From the IMG/VR virus record IMGVR_UViG_3300025645_000469, positions 1-23,301 of that record: DNA of 23,301 nt; one strand, given 5' to 3'. Of the stretch, positions 16,962-23,301 are shown piece by piece. The notes beneath the pieces are model-generated. The model worked only from the letters and a program-made list of their open reading frames with translations, did not search any database and was not told the origin of the DNA. The translations under genes were made by a program, and so were the position numbers. This DNA comes from a virus. The stretch's first letter is position 1. The number at the start of each line of letters is the position of its first letter.

Positions 16962-19634
16962 TTAGATACCCCAGTACTCTCTACCCATGTCATCCAATCC
17001 ACCAGTATACCCCATGTCAATAAGGTACTGTTTCTCCATATCTTGTACTGTACCCTCATACCCCAATGAACTGAGAGCACTCCTCTTAACATCATCAATA
17101 GAACCTGTGGGAGCTACTAGTACTCCAGTATCCATATCAATAGTGACAGCCTCTAGCACTGAACTATCTTTATCTAGGAGGGTACTAACTAGGTATCCAT
17201 CTATATGACTAGACCCTAAGTATCTCTGTACTAGGAGTACTTCATAGTCTGTCAATGCCCTGTCGAAGATGATGAATCGGGCTATACTGCCGGTGAGGGT
17301 GTTGGCGACTGCATCACTCGCAAAGAGTGTCACAAACTGCATGTCTTCCGCGCCCAGATCGCCAACTATTTCCGACAATCCGTTAGCTTGTACTGAGCTT
17401 GTCGTGTCTTTGTTATACCTCACTGTCAGTAATCTTGGGTCAGTATTTGCCGCTCCCGGAATCAAAGATGCACCTGCGTTAATCTGGTAATTCCCAGTGG
17501 TATTAACCGCTTGATAAAGCGCCTTTGTGATGTCGTCCCTTGCATTAGAAATAAATTGTGCAACGCCAGTTAAAGCGTCTAATTTTGCAACCGTGAATTG
17601 AGTTAGTTCGCCAGTAATCAGCGCCGGTGCCACCGTAGTCTCAAGCCCTGCTGCACCGTAACTCTTAACCTCATCCTGCCCGCTGTTCTGGATTACTGCG
17701 CCACCGTGGAGTGTGTAGGTAGCACCATCAGATGACACAAAGGTATCACTATCCAGCCCAGTAGCTGATCGTCCTGCGAGGGCTGGGTTGAAGTCTACTG
17801 CGATGGCTGCGGTGGGTTTGACGGAGCTAAGGGAATCGTCCCATGTCAGGGTCGCTCCTACAGTTAGCGTGTTTACCACAAGCGCCACATAAGTTGTGGT
17901 GGCAGTGGCCGTGAATGGCAAGCTAAAAGCGGTGCCTGCGGCCTGAGCCACGGTAGCGTATGGAGCTGCAGCAACGGGACTATTTGATACGTTTAGCGCA
18001 CCAACAGCCCCACCTATATTTGAGGAAGCAAGGTAAGCATTGAAGACATAAGACACGCCAACAACCGTTGTTATAGCCTTAATCGCTCTCGCGGTACTGC
18101 CATCTGCCCCATTCTCAAGGATAACGACCGTATCGCCATCTTGCACTAAAGGCGCACCGAAACCGGAGTCTGTCCAATCCCCAGCAGGAAGAATATCCTC
18201 CCCAAACTCCAACCCCTGCGGCAAGATACCGCTGATGATACCGGCACGGTGGATTTGGCCTGTGAGGGGTTCGGCTGCGCCTGCGGCATAAGCACCAACT
18301 TCTAAGGTTGCCGTGTTGTCAAAGATAGCGGTCTGCGTAATTGCAACTGCTGATCCAAGTTGTGTCGCTGCTGCAAATGCTGTTGAGACATCTGCCGTGG
18401 GTGCAGATGGAGAGGTGTAAAAGGTAATGTTTGTGCCGATATCTATGGCGGCGAATAACCAGTATCCCGCCCCATCTGCGTAGGGCGTTACAGCGGCTCC
18501 TTGGTAAACACTTGCAGAAGTCCCATCTAGGCTCAAATAACACTGAGGTGTTCCTGCCGTTGGCGAGTGGTCTATCATTAGCGTGAAACCACGTTGGTTG
18601 CCGGTTGGGAGGTGCTTGCTAATAATAGTTTGCCCAGAAGCTGGAGTATTATCCACCGGCTGCACATACCCATAAAGAATACAGTCACCCGTAACACTAT
18701 TAGCAGGACTATCAGCCGCACTCGCATAACTACCCGACACACCATCGAGCAGCATCGCGCCTGAACTGTGTGACCGGAGGTTTGCCGCTGTGCCAAGGAT
18801 GGTGTCGAGGTCGTAGGCGTCACGGTAGATGGCGTTGGTTGATGTCCATACTGCTCCACCTGATGTCAGCGTACTACTCGCATAGTCACTCTGCTCACGG
18901 GCATCCCAGCTTGCGGCTAGGCGGGTGTCGTCGTGGAGGGTGAATCTTTGGATGGTGCCGGTGAAGGGGGAGAGTCCTGATGCGTAAGCGCCAATATCTA
19001 AAGAAGTAGTAGAGGTAAATAACGCCCCTGAAGTTCCAGCTACAGTTGCACCTAATTGGACGAAGGCTCCTCCTGCTGGAGTTGTATAGAAAGTCCATAC
19101 TCCTGTCGATGCTACTCGCTCAACTTTGATGTCGTAACTCTGACCGTCCGTGAGTGTTGGCGCTACCGTTGAGTTTGCACCTAATGTGTTTGTCCCGTCC
19201 GTGGAATACCACACATGCAAACTACCGGCAGGGGAGTTGTCAATGTCAACGATCCACGATTTAGTGCCTGCCCCTACCCACTTCCCCGCCAGCGCCTGAA
19301 ATTCAGCAGGCGTAAAGTCACTCGCAGCCACACCATAGAATGTCCAAGTCTGCACAGCCCCAGTCAACGCCAAGGCACCACTGTCAGGTGTACTCACATA
19401 GGCATCTGTGCCATTGAAGTATGCTGCCTGATTACGGTTAGCCATGTTACGCCAGCGGGTTACTGCACCTGCTGAGGTGGTGATGCCAGATGAGTTGAGA
19501 TCAACCAGTGCTGTACTGATGAGAGCTTGTGTCTCACTCACCTTAGCTAGAGCTTGGTAGTACTGACGCTCAACGTCTGTACCCCTAGAAGCACTACCAA
19601 TTGCACTAGCCATTGCTGTATACTTATTAGTCAT
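16962..19634 (-). CDS. Multi-LamG virion adhesin with compositionally foreign core
   Basis: The 890-residue product starts at the ATG at 19634, directly after the TAG of the small-terminase gene. After a helical N-terminus (1-50) come a LamG/concanavalin-like domain at about 70-235 (AAYFNGTDAYVSTPD opening), a second at about 290-470 (AMLLDGVSGSYASAAD), a jelly-roll carbohydrate-binding-like module at about 482-600 (GDWTDSGFG to LTWDD) and a third LamG-like domain at about 605-806. The C-terminus (807-890) is a different, acidic region with SLGYEGTVQDMEKQYLIDMG. LamG folds commonly bind glycans, so a receptor- or surface-binding virion protein is likely. DNA from about 17,260 to 19,480 is richer in GC and CpG, while both gene ends have the composition of the neighbours, suggesting domain exchange inside a resident gene. 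Whether it attaches to the tail or the capsid is not shown. Confidence 0.82.
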   Translation of the reverse strand: MTNKYTAMASAIGSASRGTDVERQYYQALAKVSETQALISTALVDLNSSGITTSAGAVTRWRNMANRNQAAYFNGTDAYVSTPDSGALALTGAVQTWTFYGVAASDFTPAEFQALAGKWVGAGTKSWIVDIDNSPAGSLHVWYSTDGTNTLGANSTVAPTLTDGQSYDIKVERVASTGVWTFYTTPAGGAFVQLGATVAGTSGALFTSTTSLDIGAYASGLSPFTGTIQRFTLHDDTRLAASWDAREQSDYASSTLTSGGAVWTSTNAIYRDAYDLDTILGTAANLRSHSSGAMLLDGVSGSYASAADSPANSVTGDCILYGYVQPVDNTPASGQTIISKHLPTGNQRGFTLMIDHSPTAGTPQCYLSLDGTSASVYQGAAVTPYADGAGYWLFAAIDIGTNITFYTSPSAPTADVSTAFAAATQLGSAVAITQTAIFDNTATLEVGAYAAGAAEPLTGQIHRAGIISGILPQGLEFGEDILPAGDWTDSGFGAPLVQDGDTVVILENGADGSTARAIKAITTVVGVSYVFNAYLASSNIGGAVGALNVSNSPVAAAPYATVAQAAGTAFSLPFTATATTTYVALVVNTLTVGATLTWDDSLSSVKPTAAIAVDFNPALAGRSATGLDSDTFVSSDGATYTLHGGAVIQNSGQDEVKSYGAAGLETTVAPALITGELTQFTVAKLDALTGVAQFISNARDDITKALYQAVNTTGNYQINAGASLIPGAANTDPRLLTVRYNKDTTSSVQANGLSEIVGDLGAEDMQFVTLFASDAVANTLTGSIARFIIFDRALTDYEVLLVQRYLGSSHIDGYLVSTLLDKDSSVLEAVTIDMDTGVLVAPTGSIDDVKRSALSSLGYEGTVQDMEKQYLIDMGYTGGLDDMGREYWGI

Positions 19635-20129
19635 CTAGTGCATCCCTACTCGTTCAGCATCTTCATCCAGTTCAGCTTTGATGTTAGTACGAACACGTTC
19701 TTCCCTAGCTAGTTCATCTTTGGATGGGCGACCTCTGGTCTTCTCCCAACCTTTCTCTGCTAAGTACTTGGCTGCACTAACACCTTTACTGCCCTCTTCC
19801 AATGCAGCCCTTCTCATTGCTTTAAGGGCTTCACAACGTAACTTAATCTCCAACTCCTCTCTCCATCCTTGGAAGACTGGAGCAAGAGCATAGCTCTTAT
19901 TCATAGCTTGCCAATGATCCCAACCACCCAGTACCTCAGTAGCAAAGCTATACTCAGTAGGATCTGCATAGTCTAAGAAGATGTTCTTCAAGGAAGGGTA
20001 CACTACACCATCCTTCTCCAAGTCATACCCCTTCAGTGTAAAGGATGGTTCATGTACAGCATGACGTTCTTCCCAGAAGATCGCCAAGGTCAACCACTTA
20101 CCTGTTCCATCTTTACAAGGGCCAATCAT
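19635..20129 (-). CDS. terS: Terminase small subunit, T7 gp18-like position
   Basis: The 164-residue product starts at the ATG at 20129, overlapping the TGA of the holin-like gene (ATGA). It has the recurrent pattern of many marine and enteric podovirus small terminases: a segment with FLDYADPTEYSFATEVLGGW and WDHWQAM, a helix with WREELEIKLRCEALKAMRRA, then AAKYLAEKGWEKTRGRPSKD and a charged helical C-terminus. The small subunit recognises the concatemer and regulates the TerL ATPase. The order spike, holin, TerS matches T7 17, 17.5, 18. The assignment rests on the family-like pattern and position; the DNA-binding region is not an obvious textbook helix-turn-helix. Confidence 0.82.
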   Translation of the reverse strand: MIGPCKDGTGKWLTLAIFWEERHAVHEPSFTLKGYDLEKDGVVYPSLKNIFLDYADPTEYSFATEVLGGWDHWQAMNKSYALAPVFQGWREELEIKLRCEALKAMRRAALEEGSKGVSAAKYLAEKGWEKTRGRPSKDELAREERVRTNIKAELDEDAERVGMH

Positions 20130-20431
20130 TTAAGTATGCTCCCAATCCATGTAAGTACTGAGCCAACTGCTACGGTCAAGATAGCCCAGAAGACTTTAGC
20201 TGCATGTTTGTTTAGTGTTGTATTCACTGCTACTTCTAAATTGTTCTTAGTAACAATATTATCCTCTAGGCTATGTATCTTGCTGGATATAAGATCCAGC
20301 TTAGTAGACACCTGTTGAAGTATCTTCTCATTAATGCCTGCCTTACTACTAGCAAGGGCAACAGCTATCTCTAGTTCTTTAGTAGTCTGTGATAGTCTAC
20401 CAATCTCTTTTTGTTGGTATGCTTCAGGCAC
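20126..20431 (-). CDS. Holin-like coiled-coil protein with a C-terminal membrane segment
   Basis: The likely start is a GTG at 20431, inside the end of the peptidase gene, with AGGGA about nine bases upstream; no early in-frame ATG is available. The 101-residue product is a long helical coiled coil (about 5-75, with KILQQVSTKLDLISSKIHSL) followed by one membrane segment at 80-100 (VFWAILTVAVGSVLTWIGSI) ending in Lys. This layout recalls XhlA-type haemolysin/holin accessory proteins and single-pass holins. It occupies the slot of T7 gene 17.5 (holin), between fibre and TerS, and overlaps the peptidase gene, so a part in lysis is likely. A membrane-tethered structural protein is the alternative. 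Confidence 0.68.
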   Translation of the reverse strand: MPEAYQQKEIGRLSQTTKELEIAVALASSKAGINEKILQQVSTKLDLISSKIHSLEDNIVTKNNLEVAVNTTLNKHAAKVFWAILTVAVGSVLTWIGSILK

Positions 20432-20804
20432 CTTTGAATTTCCCTAGTAACATCTTAATGGCTGTAACCCAGAATGGGTACTGCCACTTATGGAACTTAT
20501 GTCCATAGGTGTCTTCCATGTATTGCTTAGTCACATACTTACGTGACCAGTTGTCAATGTACATACCAGCAAACTTCAGCACTGCATGACCACCACCGTT
20601 GGCTGTAGTCACGAAGTGGATCTTGGCAGAGCCAAACACCAGAGCCATCCAGAACGACCACAGTGATCCTGTGGCGATGTACAGGGCAGTACATGCAAAG
20701 TCATCGCAGTCTCCGTGCAGGTCGCTCACATCCAGTATACGCCATGAGTCAAACTTACCGTCCGACTGGTATGTGAAGCCTGTTGCTAGGTCGTCGAGTG
20801 TCAT
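20424..20804 (-). CDS. Transglutaminase-like cysteine peptidase (BTLCP / peptidase C93-like)
   Basis: The 126-residue product starts at the ATG at 20804, overlapping the TGA of the tail-spike gene (ATGA). It contains the three catalytic blocks of the transglutaminase-like fold in order: Cys33 in HGDCDDFACTA, His73 in GGGHAVLKF and Asp84 in MYIDNW. The GDCDDF and HAVL blocks closely resemble bacterial transglutaminase-like cysteine proteinases, which cleave peptide bonds rather than crosslink. There is no signal peptide; the C-terminus is amphipathic (YPFWVTAIKMLLGKF). It lies in the lysis slot beside a holin-like gene where no classical endolysin is visible, so it may cut the peptide part of the cell wall, or it may process a virion or host protein. 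The catalytic triad is clear; the substrate is inference. Confidence 0.8.
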   Translation of the reverse strand: MTLDDLATGFTYQSDGKFDSWRILDVSDLHGDCDDFACTALYIATGSLWSFWMALVFGSAKIHFVTTANGGGHAVLKFAGMYIDNWSRKYVTKQYMEDTYGHKFHKWQYPFWVTAIKMLLGKFKGA

Positions 20805-22465
20805 ACGAAGTAGGTTATGGCCACAATAAAAGTATCTCCTGATGTAATGTCACCAACTTGTAAGTCTAGGGGTGCAGCGGCTGTTCGTGATCCTGATACT
20901 ATAAAAGTAGAATCAGATCCATTAGTCCAAGCACCACAAGATAGATTCTGAATTGCTGCATTTAATACAACGCCATTAGTCGTTACATTGCCAGTCAAAA
21001 ACTGTAAAGCGCCTTTAGGGTATGGTAGACCCCCGAATCTAAGAGTCCCTGTGCCGGGAGTATTAATAGTGACCGTTAGCAAAGCGGATACCGTAACTTG
21101 CCTGCCGATACGAACAAACTGCGCGGTTGTACTTGCAATAGTGTAATCCCCCGGAGTTGTCCCGCCTACTAAAGTAGGTATCCAAGCACCCTCTTCATAG
21201 TAATCTAAAGTGTTCACATCTGTGCTTGGAATCAGCCCAGTTAATTGGATGCCTGTGGGAGATCTAGTTGCTATTGTGCCCCCGCTAATACTTGTGGTTG
21301 TGGAAGAGTCATCCAGTACCGTACCCAGACCTGTTATGTACGCAGTCTCGATTACCGCATTGTTAACATCAGCCTCTATCTGGTATCCGATTAACCCATT
21401 TTCGATATAGCCCCCATGTACCCTGTTCTGGGTATTGGTATTAGCTGCTGGAGAATTCCACTGGTAACAGATACCGTTAGTTGTATCAACATTCTCTATA
21501 GCTACGTTGTAGATAGAGTTACCATTACCTTCAATATGAAAGCCCACAGCGCATTGACCAACTCGCCCTCCTATCCACGTATTAGCGTTAGCAGATCGGT
21601 ATAAGGGGGTGGTTGATGACATAAAAAAGCCAGTATGGTCTGTGCTATCCACACCCTGAACTTGGCAAGTATCGAACCTGTTATAATATGGGCCTGTACC
21701 ATTAGTCTCATCACCTACAAGAGTAATGCCCTTACCATTAGTAACTCCTGCCCGGATAAGCACATTGACTTTATTGAATACACTATAACTTGTTTGTAAT
21801 AGTATTCCAGATGTAGATGTGCCAGCATTGAGATATATAGCTAATGAATCTATAGTTATTTCAGTATTGTAAGTGGTGCCATTTAGTAAATTAAATCCAA
21901 TTGCATGAGCAGTGCCATAGTAATCAATGATGGCATTTCGTCCCAAAATAGTTGTGCCATATCCTGTGATATTAAGGGTGCTCTCTGTTCTAAATTTTGC
22001 TCTTGCTCCTGCATTCCCAAAATCTAAGACTCCATAGGCGGCAGCATCTAATGCCGCTTGTAGATAACTAGATACGTCTACAGTACTTGTTCCAGCAAGG
22101 ATATCGGGATATAGTGAGGCTGGTATATAGTCCTTAACGGATATAGTCTGACGGAGCTTATCTTCAACCGTAGTAGGTATCGCCCCAGTACCGTCAGGAG
22201 TAAAAGTTATTTGCGAAGCATCTTCAGCCACTAATCCTGCTGGCGCTAGCAAAGTACCATTGAGTAAAAACTCTGTAGCATTTACCCTCTGCACATTTAA
22301 AAGATCATTGTTATTAAGATCAATGTCAGCAAGCATAGTATTAGGACTAGTCCCATCACGGGACAGGGTATTATCAAACCCTGTGGAGATTAAATCAAAC
22401 AAAGCATTAAGGGCAGCTACAGACCCATAGCTTCCAGTAATGTCATTCAAAACTACCTTACTCAT
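20801..22465 (-). CDS. Tail spike with beta-helix body, receptor-binding protein
   Basis: The ATG at 22465 is preferred: AGGTG lies six bases upstream, and a longer frame would need a GTG at 22474. The product (554 residues) starts with a helical N-terminal anchor (SKVVLNDITGSYGSVAALNA) and an LNNNDLLNV segment common in podovirus fibres. About residues 120-400 read as a right-handed parallel beta-helix, opening with a pectate-lyase-like start (QTISVKDYIPASLYPDI) and continuing in short Asn/Gly/Thr-rich turns. From about 420 a separate beta module begins (DYYEEGAWIPTLVGGTTPGD) of a type shared by many phage fibres. It would bind, and may degrade, a surface polysaccharide; no catalytic pair can be assigned by eye. 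It overlaps the HNH gene by eight bases and the peptidase by four. Confidence 0.88.
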   Translation of the reverse strand: MSKVVLNDITGSYGSVAALNALFDLISTGFDNTLSRDGTSPNTMLADIDLNNNDLLNVQRVNATEFLLNGTLLAPAGLVAEDASQITFTPDGTGAIPTTVEDKLRQTISVKDYIPASLYPDILAGTSTVDVSSYLQAALDAAAYGVLDFGNAGARAKFRTESTLNITGYGTTILGRNAIIDYYGTAHAIGFNLLNGTTYNTEITIDSLAIYLNAGTSTSGILLQTSYSVFNKVNVLIRAGVTNGKGITLVGDETNGTGPYYNRFDTCQVQGVDSTDHTGFFMSSTTPLYRSANANTWIGGRVGQCAVGFHIEGNGNSIYNVAIENVDTTNGICYQWNSPAANTNTQNRVHGGYIENGLIGYQIEADVNNAVIETAYITGLGTVLDDSSTTTSISGGTIATRSPTGIQLTGLIPSTDVNTLDYYEEGAWIPTLVGGTTPGDYTIASTTAQFVRIGRQVTVSALLTVTINTPGTGTLRFGGLPYPKGALQFLTGNVTTNGVVLNAAIQNLSCGAWTNGSDSTFIVSGSRTAAAPLDLQVGDITSGDTFIVAITYFV

Positions 22466-22997
22466 ATGTAGCACCTACCCATTCAGCGAATGCCCTTAAC
22501 TGTTCGGGAGTGGCATTGTTCTTCATTCGATTAGCTAGGTGTGACATAATCATTACATTCCCTTTGACATATCCCTCTGATGGGATGATCTTATCTATTG
22601 TGGGGCTACCTGCTTGGAGACCACCTGCATTGTCATCTCCACGGTAAATCAATTCTATGCCCAACACTGGGCAATGAGTGGGCCACTCTAAGTCTTTCTT
22701 TGTTAAGTTAAAAGGAACTCCTTGGCGCTTGGCTCTAGCCTTTGCTGTAGCAACCATTTGAGTCTGTTGTGCCTTGGGGCTACTCTTTTGATACTCAGCA
22801 AAGTACTCTCTACGTTCCTGCTGAAGCCTACGAGTATTTGCTGACGCACAGGTCTTGCACTCACCACGCAAACCATCCTTAGAGGCACCCCTACTACTAA
22901 AGGAAGACATGGGCAAGGTGTCCTTACACTTAGCACAAACCTTAATCCCCTCAAGGAGATGTACATTGGAATGTACTTGTGATGTAACCTTAGCCAA
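22458..22997 (-). CDS. HNH endonuclease, endonuclease VII-like with N-terminal zinc ribbon
   Basis: The start is a TTG at 22997 with GGAG nine bases upstream and no better in-frame ATG nearby. The 179-residue product begins with a zinc ribbon (CAKC at 21-24, CKTC at 47-50), has a basic helical middle, and ends in a phage-type HNH core: HCPVLGIELIY (108-118), TIDKIIPSEGYVKGN (133-147) and LANRMKNNATPEQL (154-167). This pattern is shared by freestanding phage HNH enzymes and endonuclease VII-related nucleases. It is the first gene after the leader and precedes the tail spike, a common place for homing genes. It could promote its own spread or fibre exchange; a role in DNA processing is possible but not shown. 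Confidence 0.87.
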   Translation of the reverse strand: MAKVTSQVHSNVHLLEGIKVCAKCKDTLPMSSFSSRGASKDGLRGECKTCASANTRRLQQERREYFAEYQKSSPKAQQTQMVATAKARAKRQGVPFNLTKKDLEWPTHCPVLGIELIYRGDDNAGGLQAGSPTIDKIIPSEGYVKGNVMIMSHLANRMKNNATPEQLRAFAEWVGATYE

Positions 22998-23024
22998 ATT
23001 AACTTACTCCAATAGTAAAAGATT

Positions 23025-23049
23025 AAAACCCTACCCCACCTTAGTGGGG
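23025..23049 (-). terminator. Possible intrinsic terminator ahead of the late operon
   Basis: On the minus strand a perfect six-pair stem CCCCAC/GTGGGG (23049-23044 with 23039-23034) closes a four-base loop and is followed after five bases by TTTT (23028-23025). It would stop transcripts arriving from genes to the right, just before the late operon. The T-run is short and displaced from the stem, so termination may be partial or the hairpin may protect the late mRNA 5' end. Confidence 0.4.
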
Positions 23050-23067
23050 ATCTTCAAGGAATGGTTA

Positions 23068-23083
23068 TTGTTCTTAAGAACAA
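23068..23083. repeat. 16-bp perfect palindrome TTGTTCTTAAGAACAA
   Basis: This is the longest copy of a palindrome centred on CTTAAG that recurs inside genes at 1592-1603, 6916-6929 and 13494-13507. It is the only copy in non-coding DNA, close to the start of the late operon, the position expected of an operator or processing signal. Confidence 0.75.
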
Positions 23084-23089
23084 ATATAT

Positions 23090-23130
23090 AATACTTAATA
23101 TTAAATGTAGTTGTTTAATATATAAGTATT
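23090..23130. repeat. Long AT-rich hairpin
   Basis: The left arm AATACTTAATATTAAA (23090-23105) pairs with the right arm TTTAATATATAAGTATT (23114-23130) over 16 pairs with one bulged base, around an eight-base loop TGTAGTTG. It is transcribed as a stem in either direction. It could be a cruciform, a replication or unwinding element, or an RNA processing site. Confidence 0.65.
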
Positions 23131-23140
23131 TAATACTCTC

Positions 23141-23157
23141 CTCCCCCTTAAGGGGAG
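23141..23157. repeat. GC-rich hairpin CTCCCC/GGGGAG
   Basis: A six-pair stem (23141-23146 with 23152-23157) flanks a five-base loop, and a CCCCTTAAGGGG palindrome lies at its heart. Neither strand has a T-run directly after it, so it is not a standard intrinsic terminator. Confidence 0.5.
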
Positions 23158-23161
23158 AGAG

Positions 23162-23186
23162 GATATTTAAATATCTAATATCTAAT
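23162..23186. repeat. 14-bp AT palindrome plus tandem heptamer
   Basis: GATATTTAAATATC at 23162-23175 is a perfect palindrome. It runs into two tandem copies of ATCTAAT (23173-23186). Together with the nearby hairpins this makes an unusually repeat-dense patch of easily melted DNA. Confidence 0.5.
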
Positions 23187-23301
23187 ACCCCTATAAGGTA
23201 AATGTTGAAATGTGAACACTTTTGTAAACTAATTTATAAGTTGTTGTTTCTGTTATGTATTTATTTTGTAAGTATTTTGTATTTTCCGACGAACGGTAAC
23301 C

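Larger units (their letters stand above)
22998..23301. promoter_or_regulatory. Non-coding AT-rich leader upstream of the late operon
   Basis: These 304 bases hold no credible gene on either strand. The region is AT-rich and packed with inverted repeats listed separately (23034-23049, 23068-23083, 23090-23130, 23141-23157, 23162-23175). It lies immediately upstream of the first late gene, so late promoter elements are expected here. The best sigma-70-like pair I see on the minus strand is TTCACA (23216-23211) with TATAGG (23195-23190), but the 15-base spacing is short and the match is weak; TATAAT at 23087-23092 reads on the plus strand and has no good -35 box. Phage-specific promoters cannot be recognised without a second copy. 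Confidence 0.5.

Noticed and set aside
16962-19634. Diversity-generating retroelement acting on the LamG or spike gene
   Set aside because: No reverse transcriptase gene, no adenine-biased variable/template repeat pair and no accessory gene are visible in the window.
22961-22976. Seven-pair inverted repeat GTACATT-GG-AATGTAC at the start of the HNH gene
   Set aside because: It lies in early codons with a two-base loop too tight to fold well as RNA, and no second copy was found; recorded only as a curiosity.
23086-23092. Perfect TATAAT on the plus strand as a promoter
   Set aside because: It reads away from the late operon, has no acceptable -35 box and sits in a long AT hairpin where such hexamers occur by chance.
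1-23301. CRISPR array, tRNA genes or integration module
   Set aside because: Reading through both strands showed no regularly spaced direct repeats, no cloverleaf-like sequence and no integrase or attachment-site pattern.

Overview
This window is the late (virion and lysis) region of a lytic-type tailed phage with podovirus (T7-like) architecture. Every convincing gene lies on the minus strand, so the region is transcribed from the right end (about 23,000) towards position 1. Genes are packed head to tail with ATGA, GTGA or TAATG junctions or gaps of a few tens of bases, as expected of one translationally coupled late operon. No RNA polymerase, DNA polymerase, integrase, repressor, tRNA or CRISPR array is visible. 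The host cannot be named from this sequence; AGGAG-type ribosome sites and the gene set point to a bacterial host.

Layout in transcription order: an AT-rich, hairpin-dense non-coding leader (22998-23301); an HNH endonuclease (22997-22458); a beta-helix tail spike (22465-20801); a transglutaminase-like cysteine peptidase (20804-20424); a coiled-coil protein with one C-terminal membrane segment, holin-like (20431-20126); small terminase (20129-19635); an 890-residue multi-LamG adhesin (19634-16962); large terminase (16961-15414); portal (15380-13602); an 83-residue protein; scaffold (13357-12638); major capsid protein (12626-11652); a 160-residue virion protein candidate (11640-11158); a second HNH endonuclease (11136-10861); a 199-residue surface protein candidate (10828-10229); T7 gp11-like tail adaptor (10229-9471); a 61-residue protein; T7 gp12-like tail nozzle (9285-6937); a cupin-SET fusion (6940-6092); T7 gp14-like internal virion protein (6095-5610); a 1599-residue ejection protein (5610-811); and the start of a further ejection protein running off the left edge (811-1).

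The genes reproduce the T7 late map in two blocks: 17 (fibre), 17.5 (holin), 18 (TerS), an 18.5-like slot and 19 (TerL) come first, then 8 (portal), 9, 10, 11, 12, a 13-like slot, 14 and the large ejection proteins. Relative to T7 the blocks are circularly permuted, which puts TerL next to portal. The two slots whose contents differ most from T7 are the most interesting. The gp13 slot holds a cupin domain fused to a SET (protein-lysine methyltransferase) domain. The slot between the terminase subunits holds a LamG adhesin whose central part has a base composition unlike its own ends. CpG is nearly absent from the ejection-protein genes but abundant in the LamG core and the capsid gene. A 12-16 bp palindrome centred on CTTAAG recurs exactly four times, in different reading contexts, suggesting a DNA-level signal.
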